This document shows positions 7,354 through 15,896 of a stretch of DNA of 64,000 nucleotides, piece after piece. A program made the position numbers and the translations under genes. A model generated the notes under the pieces. That model had not been told where the DNA came from, did not search any database, and saw only the letters and a program-made list of their open reading frames with translations. The stretch is from Sphingopyxis sp. QXT-31 (GTDB lineage Bacteria; Pseudomonadota; Alphaproteobacteria; Sphingomonadales; Sphingomonadaceae), in contig NZ_CP019449.1 of assembly GCF_001984035.1 (NCBI RefSeq), positions 1,860,001 to 1,924,000 of the forward strand, given 5' to 3'. Each line of letters starts with the position of its first letter. The stretch's first letter is position 1.

Positions 7354-8217
7354 TTACCTGCCCCGCATGCCGTCGAACACCTCGGCGAAGCTCGGCTGGT
7401 TGTCATGGTCGACGCCCGAGCGCGCCGCCTCGATCACCAGCGGCTGCGGATGGCCATGGAGCGAGGCGATGATCAGCTGCTTGACCGTCTGATAGATGGC
7501 GGAGTCGCTTTCGATCACCGCGCGCGCGCGGCTGGCGAAGGGACCCACGAAACCATAAGCGAGCAGCACGCCGAGGAAGGTTCCGACGAGCGCCGAGCCG
7601 ATCATCGCGCCGAGCACCGCCGGCGGCTGGTCGATCGAGCCCATCGTCTTCACCACGCCGAGCACCGCCGCGACGATGCCGAGCGCCGGCAGCGCATCGG
7701 CCAGGCTCTGCAGCCCGTCGGCGGGCTTGATCGCATGATGGTGGTGGTTCTTGATCGCGCTGTCCATCACCTCCTCGACCGCATGCGGGTCGAGCGTGCC
7801 CGACGACACCACGACCAGGCGCAGCGTGTCGCAGATCAGGTGGACCAGCGTCTGGTCCTTGAGCAGCTTGGGATATTGCTGGAAGATCGGCGAGCTGGCC
7901 GGATCCTCGATATGCGGTTCGACCGCGACCGGCCCCTCGGTGCGCATCATCTTCATCAGCGTCGAGACGAGCAGGATGCAGTCGAGATAGTCGGCCTTCT
8001 TGTACGTCGGCCCCTTGAACACCTTGCCGAAGCCGCCGCCGAGCGCCTTCAGCTCCTTGCCCGAATTGCCGATGATCAGCGATCCGACCGCGGCGCCGCC
8101 GATGATCAGCATTTCGTGCGGCAGCGCGTGCAGCACCGGTTCCAGATTGCCCCCGGTCAGCGCAAAGCCCCCGAAGACCAGCAGGATCAGAACGACGATG
8201 CCGATGGCGGGGAACAT
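7354..8217 (-). CDS. motA: Flagellar motor stator protein MotA
   Basis: MotA is the four-helix stator subunit that converts ion flow to torque at FliG. The 287-residue product has four hydrophobic segments, a large cytoplasmic loop after the second, and the family region KTMGSIDQPPAVLGAMIGSA with FVGPFASRARAVIE nearer the end. The ATG at 8217 has GGAG 9 bases upstream. A TTG three codons earlier would touch the ribosome site and is less likely. It is the first gene of motA-motB and is controlled by a sigma-28 site. Confidence 0.94.
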   Translation of the reverse strand: MFPAIGIVVLILLVFGGFALTGGNLEPVLHALPHEMLIIGGAAVGSLIIGNSGKELKALGGGFGKVFKGPTYKKADYLDCILLVSTLMKMMRTEGPVAVEPHIEDPASSPIFQQYPKLLKDQTLVHLICDTLRLVVVSSGTLDPHAVEEVMDSAIKNHHHHAIKPADGLQSLADALPALGIVAAVLGVVKTMGSIDQPPAVLGAMIGSALVGTFLGVLLAYGFVGPFASRARAVIESDSAIYQTVKQLIIASLHGHPQPLVIEAARSGVDHDNQPSFAEVFDGMRGR

Positions 8218-8275
8218 GCTGAACAACTCCAGTCGGGGGCTTCACCCCCCTGCAAAAAACGGGACGTCTCGATGC

Positions 8276-8302
8276 TTAACGGCAGCGGCGGCGAAAGATT
8301 TA
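8276..8302 (-). promoter_or_regulatory. Sigma-28 promoter for motA-motB
   Basis: Read on the minus strand: TAAATCTT (8302-8295), an 11-base spacer, then GCCGTTAA (8283-8276). The -10 element is identical to those before fliD and flgM. It ends 58 bases upstream of the motA ATG. Confidence 0.82.
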
Positions 8303-8339
8303 GGCTCTGCCGCGAAATCGCTTGTGTGATCCCCAAAGC

Positions 8340-8486
8340 CCTCTCCCCTTCAGGGGAGAGGATAGCGACGCTTGCTCCGTCAGGAGCTAGCGAAGCTTGG
8401 AGAGGGCACGCGCCCTGCCCCTCTCAACTTCGGCTAGCCGGTAAACCGGCAAGCCTGCGTATCTCTCCACTGAACGGGAGAGAGCA
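8340..8486. repeat. Inverted-repeat element downstream of flgL
   Basis: The outer arms CCTCTCCCCTTCAGGGGAGA and GTATCTCTCCACTGAACGGG mirror each other, with an inner AGCGACGCTTG section. It is a third copy of the family at 1040 and 4980. It separates the end of the long flgB-to-flgL operon from the motA promoter and may act as a terminator. Confidence 0.72.
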
Positions 8487-8492
8487 GAGGGA

Positions 8493-9320
8493 TCAGCTCA
8501 AAAGGTCGAAGAGCGTCTGCCGGTTGATCCGCGCGAAGGCCGCCTGCGCGGCGTCGAGCGTCAGTTTCTGCGCGTTGAGTTCGGCGATTGCGACCGACAG
8601 GTCGGTGTCCTCGACAACCGACCGTTCGTCGGCGAGCGTGATATCGCGCGCCTCGAGGCTGTCGCTGATGCGTTCGAGCCGGCCGGCGGACAGGCCCATC
8701 GCGGCGCGCGTGTCGGCGACATGCGAAATGCTGTCGCCGAGCGTCGTTAGCGCCGCACCGGTCGCGGCGGCATCGCCGGCGGCGACCGCGGCCGCAGCAT
8801 CGCGCAGCCCCGTCGACAGGCTGTTGCCCCCGACCACGAAGACATCGCCCGCCGCTGGCACCGGCGCAAAGCTGATGTCGGCGTCGAAGCGGACCTGCTT
8901 GGCATTGGCGGCGAAGAGCGGCTCGCCGTTCGAATCGCGCGTCGCGGCGAAACCGTCGATCTCGTCGGCGATCGCCGACAGTTCGGCGGCGATGCTCGCG
9001 CGGTCGGCGGGGTTGGTCGTGCCGCTCGACGCGGACAGCGCCAGTTCGCGCGCACGGATTAGCAGATTGCCCACCGAACCCAGCGCGGTGTCGGCCTGCG
9101 ACACCTGCGCGCTCGCGGTCTTGACGTTCGCGGCCCAGGTCGCGCTGCTCGCCTGCGCCTTGCCGATCGTCGCGATGCGGCGCGAGGCGACGGGATCGTC
9201 CGAGGCGCGGAGCAATTTCTTGCCGCCCGAAATCTGCGTCTGGATACGGTCGAGTTGGTCGGACAGCTTCGACTGGCGCGCGATCTCGCGCGTCATGCGG
9301 TTGCCAACGGCGTTGATCAT
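8493..9320 (-). CDS. flgL: Hook-filament junction protein FlgL (HAP3)
   Basis: FlgL joins hook to filament above FlgK. The 275-residue product has the flagellin-like N-terminus (ISGGKKLLRASDDPVASRRI, the D0/D1 signature) and a flagellin-like C-terminal helix (NAQKLTLDAAQAAFARINRQ). There is no signal peptide, consistent with type III export. It lies 15 bases after flgK and is the last gene of the flgB-flgL run. An inverted repeat follows immediately. Confidence 0.92.
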   Translation of the reverse strand: MINAVGNRMTREIARQSKLSDQLDRIQTQISGGKKLLRASDDPVASRRIATIGKAQASSATWAANVKTASAQVSQADTALGSVGNLLIRARELALSASSGTTNPADRASIAAELSAIADEIDGFAATRDSNGEPLFAANAKQVRFDADISFAPVPAAGDVFVVGGNSLSTGLRDAAAAVAAGDAAATGAALTTLGDSISHVADTRAAMGLSAGRLERISDSLEARDITLADERSVVEDTDLSVAIAELNAQKLTLDAAQAAFARINRQTLFDLLS

Positions 9321-9335
9321 CGCGGCGCCCTTTCC

Positions 9336-10661
9336 TTAAATCGCGCTCAGCAGCGCTTGCATGGTCTCGCGCGCGACCTGTATCGTGCGCGCGGCGGCCG
9401 AATAGGCCTGCTGGAACCGCAGCAGGTCGGCGGCTTCCTGGTCGAGGTCGACCCCGCTGACATTGTCGCGCGCCGCGGCGGCGCCATCGGCGCGGGTCGC
9501 GGCGGCGGCACCTTGCGCGCGCGCCGAGGCGGTCGCCTGCGCCTGTTCGGCGAGGCGGCCCGACCAGGCGGCTTCGGGATCGTTCGCGCCGCGCATGCCG
9601 CCGATGCTCAGCATATTGCCGTTCGTGCCGCTGGTATTGGCTGCGGCGACCTGATCGGGCGACAGCGTGGTGGCGGTCAGCGTCGCGGCGGTCGTGCCGC
9701 CGAACAGCGGCTGCCCCGCATTGCCATTGGCGTCGGTGCCCGCCTGGTGCGCGGCGTTGAGCTGGCCCGCGAACGCCGCCGCCGCGGCGTCGAGCCCGCT
9801 GCGCTGGCCCGCGACATGGTCGGCCGCCTGCGCGAGGCCCGCAAGATTGCCCGAACCCGGATCGAGCGGCGCGCCGCCGGCGGTGAAACTCAGCCGCCCG
9901 TCGGCGCCGGTGGCGACCGAGACATGGGTCACCGTCGCATTGCCGACGAGCATGTCGCCCGACGACGCCGCGCGCACGGTCACCGCACCCTTGGCGTCAT
10001 AACTAGTCGTCACCGGCATCTGCGCCGAAATCTGATCGACCAGCCGGTCGCGCTCGTCGAGCAGGCTCGCCTCGTTGGTCGAGCCCGGGCGCGCCTTGCG
10101 CAGCCCGTCGTTGATCCGCTCGAGCGCGTCGAGATTGGCGTTGATCTCGCCGACCGCGGTCGCGGCCTCGCCCGAAATCCCCTCGGACATCGACGCCAGT
10201 TCCTTGGCGGTGCCCTGGAAGCCCGTCGCGATATCCTTCGCGGTCTGCAGGAATTCGGCGCGCAGCGTGCGGTTGTTCGGATCGGCGGTCAGCTTGTCGG
10301 CCGTCGTGAAAAGCTTGGTGAGGTTGGTCGAGATGCCATTGCTGTCGTCGCTCAGCGCATCTTCGGTGCGCGTCATCCACGACAGGCGCGCCATCGCGCG
10401 CTCGGCCTCGCCCGACGAGGCACGCGCGTCGTCGATCAGCCATTTGTCGACCGAGCGGGTGAGCCCGCCGATCACCACTCCGCCGGGGCTGACGTTGCGC
10501 CCGACGAGCGCGGACTCGGTGCCGCTCGCCATTTCGCTCAGCGCCAGCCGGCGGCGGGCGTAGCCCGGCGTTTGCGCGTTGGCGATATTGTCGCCGATCG
10601 TCGTCATCGCGCGCGAATAGGCCTTGAGCCCGCTCGCGCCGATGCTGAGGAGATCGCTCAC
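9336..10661 (-). CDS. flgK: Hook-associated protein FlgK (HAP1)
   Basis: FlgK is the first junction protein on the hook. The 441-residue product begins with the rod/hook family signature (a SGLKAYSRAMTTIGDNIANA stretch followed by QTPGYARRR). It has a helical domain around 90-230 and ends with the C-terminal rod signature (DLDQEAADLLRFQQAYSAAA). It is at the short end for FlgK. Its ATG overlaps the flgJ stop by 4 bases, so expression is coupled to the basal-body genes instead of having a late promoter of its own. Confidence 0.94.
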   Translation of the reverse strand: MSDLLSIGASGLKAYSRAMTTIGDNIANAQTPGYARRRLALSEMASGTESALVGRNVSPGGVVIGGLTRSVDKWLIDDARASSGEAERAMARLSWMTRTEDALSDDSNGISTNLTKLFTTADKLTADPNNRTLRAEFLQTAKDIATGFQGTAKELASMSEGISGEAATAVGEINANLDALERINDGLRKARPGSTNEASLLDERDRLVDQISAQMPVTTSYDAKGAVTVRAASSGDMLVGNATVTHVSVATGADGRLSFTAGGAPLDPGSGNLAGLAQAADHVAGQRSGLDAAAAAFAGQLNAAHQAGTDANGNAGQPLFGGTTAATLTATTLSPDQVAAANTSGTNGNMLSIGGMRGANDPEAAWSGRLAEQAQATASARAQGAAAATRADGAAAARDNVSGVDLDQEAADLLRFQQAYSAAARTIQVARETMQALLSAI

Positions 10662-10975
10662 TGCACGCCTCCGCCGAGGTTGGTCGGGCCGCTGCCCGTC
10701 ACACCGCGGAACTGGCGCTCGACCATGTCGGCGATGCCGAACTGGCGCATCGCGGCGATGCTGTCGGCGGTCTTGGCGTCGGCCATTTCGCGGAAATTGT
10801 CGGTCGCGCTCGACCCGAAGATGTCGGAACCGAGCTTCGCCTGGCGCATCGACGCCAGCAACTGGCGCAGGATCACCGCTTCGAAGGCCTCGGCCGCCTT
10901 GCGCAGCCCGCCGTCGCCGCCGCCGGCGGCCGCGGGGGTCGGGGTCGCCGACGAGAAGGAGATGGGCGTCGTCAT
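10658..10975 (-). CDS. flgJ: FlgJ-type rod-capping protein lacking the muramidase domain
   Basis: Only the N-terminal rod-binding domain of FlgJ is present (105 residues), with the core AFEAVILRQLLASMRQAKLG followed by an FGSSATDNFREMADAKTADS-like stretch. Enterobacterial FlgJ is about 310 residues with a C-terminal peptidoglycan hydrolase. In this locus a separate transglycosylase gene at 17903-18727 may supply that activity. Its start overlaps the flgI stop by 4 bases and its stop overlaps flgK by 4 bases. The split arrangement is known in alphaproteobacteria. Confidence 0.88.
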   Translation of the reverse strand: MTTPISFSSATPTPAAAGGGDGGLRKAAEAFEAVILRQLLASMRQAKLGSDIFGSSATDNFREMADAKTADSIAAMRQFGIADMVERQFRGVTGSGPTNLGGGVQ

Positions 10976-12081
10976 ATGATCACCAACTCGGCTGTGAGCG
11001 CGCCGGCCTGGCTCAGCGCCTCGAGGATGGCGACGAGGTCGCCGGGGGGAACGCCCATGCGGTTGATCGCATCGACGAGTTCGGAGAGCGACGCGGTCGG
11101 CGTGACCAGCATCATCGGGCGATATTCCTCGGTTACGTCGACGTCGCTCGATTCCTCGACCGCGGTCTGGCCACGGCTGAAGGGTTCGGGCTGGACGACG
11201 CGCGGCGATTCCTTGATCGCGACGGTCAGCTTGCCCTGCGACACCGCGGCGGTGCCGACGCGCACCGCGCCGTTGATCACCACCGTGCCGGTGCGCGCGT
11301 TGACGATGACCTTCGCGGCCGCCTCGGTGCGCCGGACGCCGAGATTCTCGATCTGCGACATCAGCCGCATGCGCGCGTCGCCCCCACCCGCGGCGCGGAT
11401 CGCGATGCTGGCGCCGTCGATCATCGATGCGCTGCCCGGGATGGCGGCGTTGATCGCGTCGGTCACCGCCTTGGCGTTGGTCGCGTCGAACTGATGGAGG
11501 TTGAAGGTCAAAATCTCGCTGCTGGCAAAGCCCGTATCGACCGACCGCTCGACCGTCGCGCCATTGGCGATGCGGCCGCTCGACGGCACATTGACCGTCA
11601 GCTTCGACCCGTCGGCGGCATCGACCCCGAGCCCGCCGATGACCAGATTGCCCTGCACCATCGCATAGATCTGGCCGTCGGCGCCGTAAAGCGGCGCGAG
11701 CACCAGCGTGCCGCCGCGCAGGCTCTTGGCCTTGCCGATCGCCGAGACGGTGACGTCGAGGCGCTGGCCGGGCTTGGCAAAGGGCGGCAGCTCGGCGGTG
11801 ATCATCACCGCCGCGGCGTTCTTGAGCGCCGGGTTGACGCCCGCGGGAAGCGTCAGCCCGAAGCGCTGCACCGCGCCTTTCATGCCCAGCGTCGAATAGT
11901 CGAGGCTGTCGTCGCCCGTGCCCGCGAGCCCGACGACGATGCCGTAACCGGTAAGCTGGTTGGCGCGCAGGCCCTGGAACTGGCCCATGTCCTTGATGCG
12001 CTGCGCCTGCGCCGGCACCGCAAAGGCGAAGCTGGCGATCAGGAGCGCGAGGAAGGTGAGAAAGGCGTGACGCTGGCGCAC
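10972..12081 (-). CDS. flgI: Flagellar P-ring protein FlgI
   Basis: FlgI builds the periplasmic P ring around the distal rod. The 369-residue product has a clear Sec signal peptide ending in VPAQAQ. Then come the family hallmarks RIKDMGQFQGLRANQLTGYG and GIVVGLAGTGDD, and the C-terminal MGVPPGDLVAILEAL. Length is normal. It lies 21 bases after flgH. The secretion partner FlgA is encoded divergently beyond flgB. Confidence 0.96.
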   Translation of the reverse strand: MRQRHAFLTFLALLIASFAFAVPAQAQRIKDMGQFQGLRANQLTGYGIVVGLAGTGDDSLDYSTLGMKGAVQRFGLTLPAGVNPALKNAAAVMITAELPPFAKPGQRLDVTVSAIGKAKSLRGGTLVLAPLYGADGQIYAMVQGNLVIGGLGVDAADGSKLTVNVPSSGRIANGATVERSVDTGFASSEILTFNLHQFDATNAKAVTDAINAAIPGSASMIDGASIAIRAAGGGDARMRLMSQIENLGVRRTEAAAKVIVNARTGTVVINGAVRVGTAAVSQGKLTVAIKESPRVVQPEPFSRGQTAVEESSDVDVTEEYRPMMLVTPTASLSELVDAINRMGVPPGDLVAILEALSQAGALTAELVII

Positions 12082-12102
12082 TGGTTGGTCCCTTTGCGGC
12101 TG

Positions 12103-12780
12103 TCAGAACGGGCTGATGATCGAGAAGAATTTCTGCAGCCAGCCCTGCTGGCTGGCGCGGGCGATCTCGCCCTTCCCGGTGTAGCGAATGTGCGCATTGG
12201 CGACGCGGGTCGACAGCACGCGGTTGTCAGGGGTGACGTCGGCCGCGCGGACGAGACCCGCGATCTGGACGCGTTCGTCGCCGCGGTTGAGCGTGATGAG
12301 CTTCTCGCCCTTCACCAGCATTGTGCCGTTCGGATAGACCGCGGCGACGGTGACGGTGACTTCGCCCGACAGCATGTTCGACTGCGCGGCGTCGCCCTTG
12401 CCCTTGAACTGCGAACCGCCGCCCATCGCGACGTCGCTGGGATTGAACAGCGACAACGGACCGGTGGTCGGCGGGGTCAGGCCGAAGCTGCCGTCGCGGT
12501 TGGTGCCCGCGCTGTTGCTCTTCGCCCCGATGGTGCGCTCGACGAGCTGGATGGTCAGGATATCGCCGACCTGCCCGGCGCGCGCGCCCGAGGTGAGCGC
12601 GACATAGCTGCCCTGGAAGATCGAGCCATTGGCCGGCGGCGCCGGGGGCACCGGGTCGGGCAAGGTGACCGAAAAGGCGTCGGGCGCGATCTTGTCCTTC
12701 TTCGCCTCGACCGCGGCCGGAACCGCGAGCAGGCCGAAGAAGAGCGCGCCGGAGGCCAGCTTAGAGAGTCTGGGTCGCAT
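12103..12780 (-). CDS. flgH: Flagellar L-ring protein FlgH without a lipobox cysteine
   Basis: FlgH forms the outer-membrane L ring. The 225-residue product carries the family features: GSIFQGSYVALTSGARAGQV, GDILTIQLVERT, SNMLSGEVTVTV and a C-terminal SQQGWLQKFFSIISPF. Unusually, the N-terminal signal ends in AAVEAKKD with no cysteine. It therefore looks like a Sec signal with ordinary cleavage, whereas most FlgH proteins are lipoproteins with an L-x-x-C site. No in-frame upstream start supplies a Cys-containing leader. The start overlaps flgG by 20 bases. Confidence 0.93.
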   Translation of the reverse strand: MRPRLSKLASGALFFGLLAVPAAVEAKKDKIAPDAFSVTLPDPVPPAPPANGSIFQGSYVALTSGARAGQVGDILTIQLVERTIGAKSNSAGTNRDGSFGLTPPTTGPLSLFNPSDVAMGGGSQFKGKGDAAQSNMLSGEVTVTVAAVYPNGTMLVKGEKLITLNRGDERVQIAGLVRAADVTPDNRVLSTRVANAHIRYTGKGEIARASQQGWLQKFFSIISPF

Positions 12781-13549
12781 TTTTCAGCATCTCGTCGGTG
12801 GCCTGGATCATCTTCGAATTGACCTCGTACGCGCGCTGGGTCTCGATCATGTCGACGAGTTCCTCGACGACATTGACGTTCGATCCCTCGAGCATCCCGC
12901 CGCGCAGCGTGCCGCGGCCTTCCTCGCCCGCAGCGCCGACCAGCGGCGCGCCCGAGGCGGCGGTCTCCACCAGGATATTGTCGCCGATCGCCTGCAGCCC
13001 CGAGGGATTGGCGAAGCGCGCGACCTCGATACGGCCGAGTTCGCTCGCCTCGGCCTGGCCGGCGATCGTCGCCGAGACGGTACCGTCGGCGCCGATCGAA
13101 ATGCCGGTGGCATCCTCGGGGATCTGGATCTGCGGCTGGATAGGTTTGCCGTCGGGGGTGACGATCGTGCCGTCGGGCGAGCGGTTGAAATTGCCCGCGC
13201 GGGTATAGCCCATACGCCCGTCGGGCATCTGGATTTGGAAATAGCCCGCGCCCTCGATCGCGACGTCGAGCGCGTTGCCCGTCGTCTGCAGCGTGCCCTG
13301 CGTATCCATGCGCGAGGTGCCCGCGAGTTCGACGCCGGTGCCGAGGTTGAGCCCCGTCGCATAGCGGTTCTCCGCCGACGAGGGCGCCCCCGCCTGCGTC
13401 ATGATCTGATAACCGAGCGTCTCGAAATTGGCGCGGTCGCGCTTGAAGCCCGTGGTGTTCACGTTGGCGAGGTTGTTCGCGATCACCTGCATCCGGAAGC
13501 CCTGGGCATCCAGACCGGTTCGCGCGACGTGCAGGGCACCATAGCTCAT
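12761..13549 (-). CDS. flgG: Flagellar distal rod protein FlgG
   Basis: FlgG forms the distal rod. At 262 residues it has the standard length. It shows the N-terminal rod motif (a VIANNLANVNTTGFKRDRA stretch), the GYFQIQMPDGRMGYTRAGNF region and a C-terminal MIETQRAYEVNSKMIQATDE stretch, all classic for FlgG. It follows flgF by 12 bases and overlaps flgH. Confidence 0.96.
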   Translation of the reverse strand: MSYGALHVARTGLDAQGFRMQVIANNLANVNTTGFKRDRANFETLGYQIMTQAGAPSSAENRYATGLNLGTGVELAGTSRMDTQGTLQTTGNALDVAIEGAGYFQIQMPDGRMGYTRAGNFNRSPDGTIVTPDGKPIQPQIQIPEDATGISIGADGTVSATIAGQAEASELGRIEVARFANPSGLQAIGDNILVETAASGAPLVGAAGEEGRGTLRGGMLEGSNVNVVEELVDMIETQRAYEVNSKMIQATDEMLKNATQTL

Positions 13550-13561
13550 TGTCGTATCTCC

Positions 13562-14305
13562 TTAACGGGGCAGCGCCATCAGGTTCGCGGTCGAGCTGTC
13601 CATGTCGCGCGCGTCCTCGATGAGCTTCAATTGCGAATCCCAGGCCTTGCTGGCCTCGATCATGTCGACGAGGGCGACCGTCGCGGTGACGTTCGAGCCC
13701 TCGATTGAGCGGGTGATGACGCGCGCTTCGGGATCGTCGGGCAATATGCCGCCGCCCTTCACGCGGAAGAGGTTGTCGAGCCCCTTGACGATGTCCGACC
13801 CCGTCGTGGTCGCGAGCCGCAGCCGGTCGACCTCTTGCGGATTTTCGGGATCGCCGCCGGCGGGCACGACGAAGACGCGCCCTTCCTGGTCGATCTTGAT
13901 CGAATCCGCGGGCGGGATCGTCACCGGACCCTGCGTCCCCTGCACCGGATGGCCGTCGCCCGTGGTGAGCAGCCCGCTCGGCGAGACCTGCAGGTCGCCG
14001 CGGCGGGTATAGGCTTCCTCGCCGTTCGGCGCCTGGACGACGAGCATCGCCTCGCCCGCCATCGCGATGTCGAGGTCGCGCCCCGTCGCGGTGATCGTGC
14101 CGGCGCGCATGTCGGCGCCGACGACTTCCTCCGACGCCATCGCGCGCCCGCCGAGCCCGTTGCCGTGCAGCCACAAGGACTGCGCCTCGGCCAGATCGGC
14201 GCGGAAGCCTGGGGTCTGGGCGTTGGCGAGGTTGTTCGCGATCGCCGTCTGCCGGGCCATGCTGCCCCGCATCGCGGTGAGGCTGGTATAGATGACGCGG
14301 TCCAT
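13562..14305 (-). CDS. flgF: Flagellar proximal rod protein FlgF
   Basis: FlgF is a rod protein between FlgB/C and FlgG. The 247-residue product has the TAIANNLANAQTPGFRADL motif and a mid-region EEAYTRRGDLQVSPSG, and ends in the rod C-terminal signature (VALVDMIEASKAWDSQLKLI). It lies 35 bases after flgE and 12 before flgG in the minus-strand operon. Gene order and sequence both fit FlgF. Confidence 0.94.
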   Translation of the reverse strand: MDRVIYTSLTAMRGSMARQTAIANNLANAQTPGFRADLAEAQSLWLHGNGLGGRAMASEEVVGADMRAGTITATGRDLDIAMAGEAMLVVQAPNGEEAYTRRGDLQVSPSGLLTTGDGHPVQGTQGPVTIPPADSIKIDQEGRVFVVPAGGDPENPQEVDRLRLATTTGSDIVKGLDNLFRVKGGGILPDDPEARVITRSIEGSNVTATVALVDMIEASKAWDSQLKLIEDARDMDSSTANLMALPR

Positions 14306-14340
14306 GAGGATCCTTCCGGCAGGCGGCGGTTAGCGGATTA

Positions 14341-15168
14341 TCAGCGCAGGCCGATGATCGTCTGGGTCAGCGCGGACGCGCCCTCGATCGCCTTGGCATT
14401 GGCCTGGAAATTGCGCTGCGCTGCGATCAGCATCACCAGTTCCTCGGTGATGTCGACGTTCGAGCGTTCGAGCGCGCCCGAGCGGATCGTGCCCATCGGG
14501 CCGTTGGTCGCGGCGTCGATCGTCGGCGGGCCGCTGTTGCCGGTCGACTGCCAATGCGCGTCGCCGACGGGGCGAAGGCCCTCCATCGCGGGGAAGGTCG
14601 CCATCGCGATCTTGCCGAGTTTCTGCGTCGACCCGTCGGCGAAGGTTGCCGAGGCGAGGCCGTCGAGGCCCACCGAGATGTTGACCAGCGCGGCGTCGGG
14701 ATTGCCCGCAGCGTGCTGCGGCACGACGAAATCCTGCGTCGACGCAAGGTCGCGGCTGGTGACATTGCCGTCGGCGTCGACGGGCAGCAGCTGCAGCGTC
14801 GCGCCGGTCGAGTCGATCACGCGCCCGTCTTCGAGCGGCGTGAACGAGCCGTTGCGGGTGTAGGTGACCTGGTTGCGCGGCGGCTCGCCCTTCACGACGA
14901 ACATGCCGTCGCCGATGATCGCCATATCGAACGTCTTCTCGCTCGATTCATACGACCCCTGGGTGAACTGCTGGGTGATGCCATTGAGGCGCGTGCCCTG
15001 CCCAGCGACCATCTTGGTCGTCTGGCTTGGCGAAGCGGCGAAAATGTCGCCGAACTGCGCCTTGCTGCGCTTGAAGCCGATCGAGCCGGCGTTGGCGATG
15101 TTATTCGACGTGACCGACATGTCGGTCTGCGCGGCCTTGAGGCCCGAAAGCGAAGTGTAGAAAGACAT
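14341..15168 (-). CDS. flgE: Flagellar hook protein FlgE (short form)
   Basis: This protein sits exactly where FlgE belongs, between flgD and flgF. The ATG at 15168 has an AAGGA ribosome site 7 bases upstream. An upstream extension is Arg/Pro/Ser-rich and not real. The product is 275 residues, well below the roughly 400 of the enteric hook protein. It keeps the N-terminal rod/hook signature (SVTSNNIANAGSIGFKRS), the YTRNGSFTPLEDGRVID section and the C-terminal helix (LVMLIAAQRNFQANAKAI). The missing mass is in the surface-exposed middle domains. FlgE is the best call from context, although an FlgG-like paralogue cannot be formally excluded. Confidence 0.86.
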   Translation of the reverse strand: MSFYTSLSGLKAAQTDMSVTSNNIANAGSIGFKRSKAQFGDIFAASPSQTTKMVAGQGTRLNGITQQFTQGSYESSEKTFDMAIIGDGMFVVKGEPPRNQVTYTRNGSFTPLEDGRVIDSTGATLQLLPVDADGNVTSRDLASTQDFVVPQHAAGNPDAALVNISVGLDGLASATFADGSTQKLGKIAMATFPAMEGLRPVGDAHWQSTGNSGPPTIDAATNGPMGTIRSGALERSNVDITEELVMLIAAQRNFQANAKAIEGASALTQTIIGLR

Positions 15169-15178
15169 GGGACTATCC

Positions 15179-15484
15179 TTACTGCTGGGTGGTGTCGGTG
15201 GGGGCGGGCGTGGTCGCCGCCTTGATATCCTTGAGCAGCTGGGTCTGCGCCGTGAGCTGCTCGGAAATCTGCTGGAGCGTCGTGTTGGTCTCGGTGATCC
15301 CGGCAAGGCTCGAGAATTGCGCCATCTGCGCGACCATCTGCTGGTTATCGACCGGGTTGAACGGGTCCTGCTGGCTCAGCTGCGCGGTCATCAGGCGCAG
15401 GAAATCCTGCTGCCCCATCTGGTTCGCGGTGCCCGGCGGGTTGATCACCGGGTTATTGTTGTTGGTGATGCTGTTCACGGCCAT
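15179..15484 (-). CDS. flgD: Hook-cap scaffolding protein FlgD (short form)
   Basis: FlgD caps the growing hook. Only the conserved N-terminal part is present, 101 residues, with the diagnostic DFLRLMTAQLSQQDPFNPVD stretch and QMVAQMAQFSSLAGI. The C-terminal Ig-like and Tudor-like domains of longer FlgD proteins (about 230 residues) are absent. The protein ends in a Thr/Pro/Gln tail. It starts 1 base after the flgC stop and is followed by flgE. There is no sign of a frameshift: the stop is immediately followed by the flgE ribosome site. Confidence 0.9.
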   Translation of the reverse strand: MAVNSITNNNNPVINPPGTANQMGQQDFLRLMTAQLSQQDPFNPVDNQQMVAQMAQFSSLAGITETNTTLQQISEQLTAQTQLLKDIKAATTPAPTDTTQQ

Positions 15485-15485
15485 C

Positions 15486-15896
15486 TTACTGTCCCATCCT
15501 GAGGGTTTCGTTGATCAGGCCCTTGGCGGTTTCCAGGACCTGGACATTGTTCTGATACTGGCGGGCGGTCTCAACCATCTCGACCAGCTCGGCGGCGCTA
15601 TCGACCGCGGCTTCCCAGACATTGCCCTCGGCGTCGGCCAGCGGGTTGTTGGGGTCGTGCTTCTTGGTCGGGGTCATCTTGGTCTGGGTGACCTGGTCGA
15701 CCTGCACCGTCGCGCGGCCCTGTTCGTCCATCACGGTGCGGAACACCGGCTTCATCGCGCGATAGGCGGTCGCCTCGCTGCCCGCGGTCGTCCCGGCATT
15801 GGCCAGGTTCGACGCGGTGGTGTTGAGGCGGACGAGCTGCGCCGACATCGCGCGACCGCTGATGTCGAAGACCGAGAGCGAGCCGTTCATGGTCAC
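15486..15896 (-). CDS. flgC: Flagellar proximal rod protein FlgC
   Basis: FlgC is a proximal rod subunit. The 136-residue product has a rod N-terminal motif (LNTTASNLANAGTTAGSEATA) and the FlgC-specific VQVDQVTQTKMTPTKKHDPN section, and ends with LVEMVETARQYQNNVQVLET. The GTG at 15896 overlaps the flgB stop in a GTGA. An ATG two codons later (15890) would serve equally well. Confidence 0.94.
   Translation of the reverse strand: MTMNGSLSVFDISGRAMSAQLVRLNTTASNLANAGTTAGSEATAYRAMKPVFRTVMDEQGRATVQVDQVTQTKMTPTKKHDPNNPLADAEGNVWEAAVDSAAELVEMVETARQYQNNVQVLETAKGLINETLRMGQ

Noticed and set aside
6487..9339. A 950-codon plus-strand frame opposite motB, motA and flgL
   Set aside because: Its translation is low-complexity Arg/His/Asp-rich sequence, and the opposite strand encodes three recognised proteins plus a promoter and a repeat.
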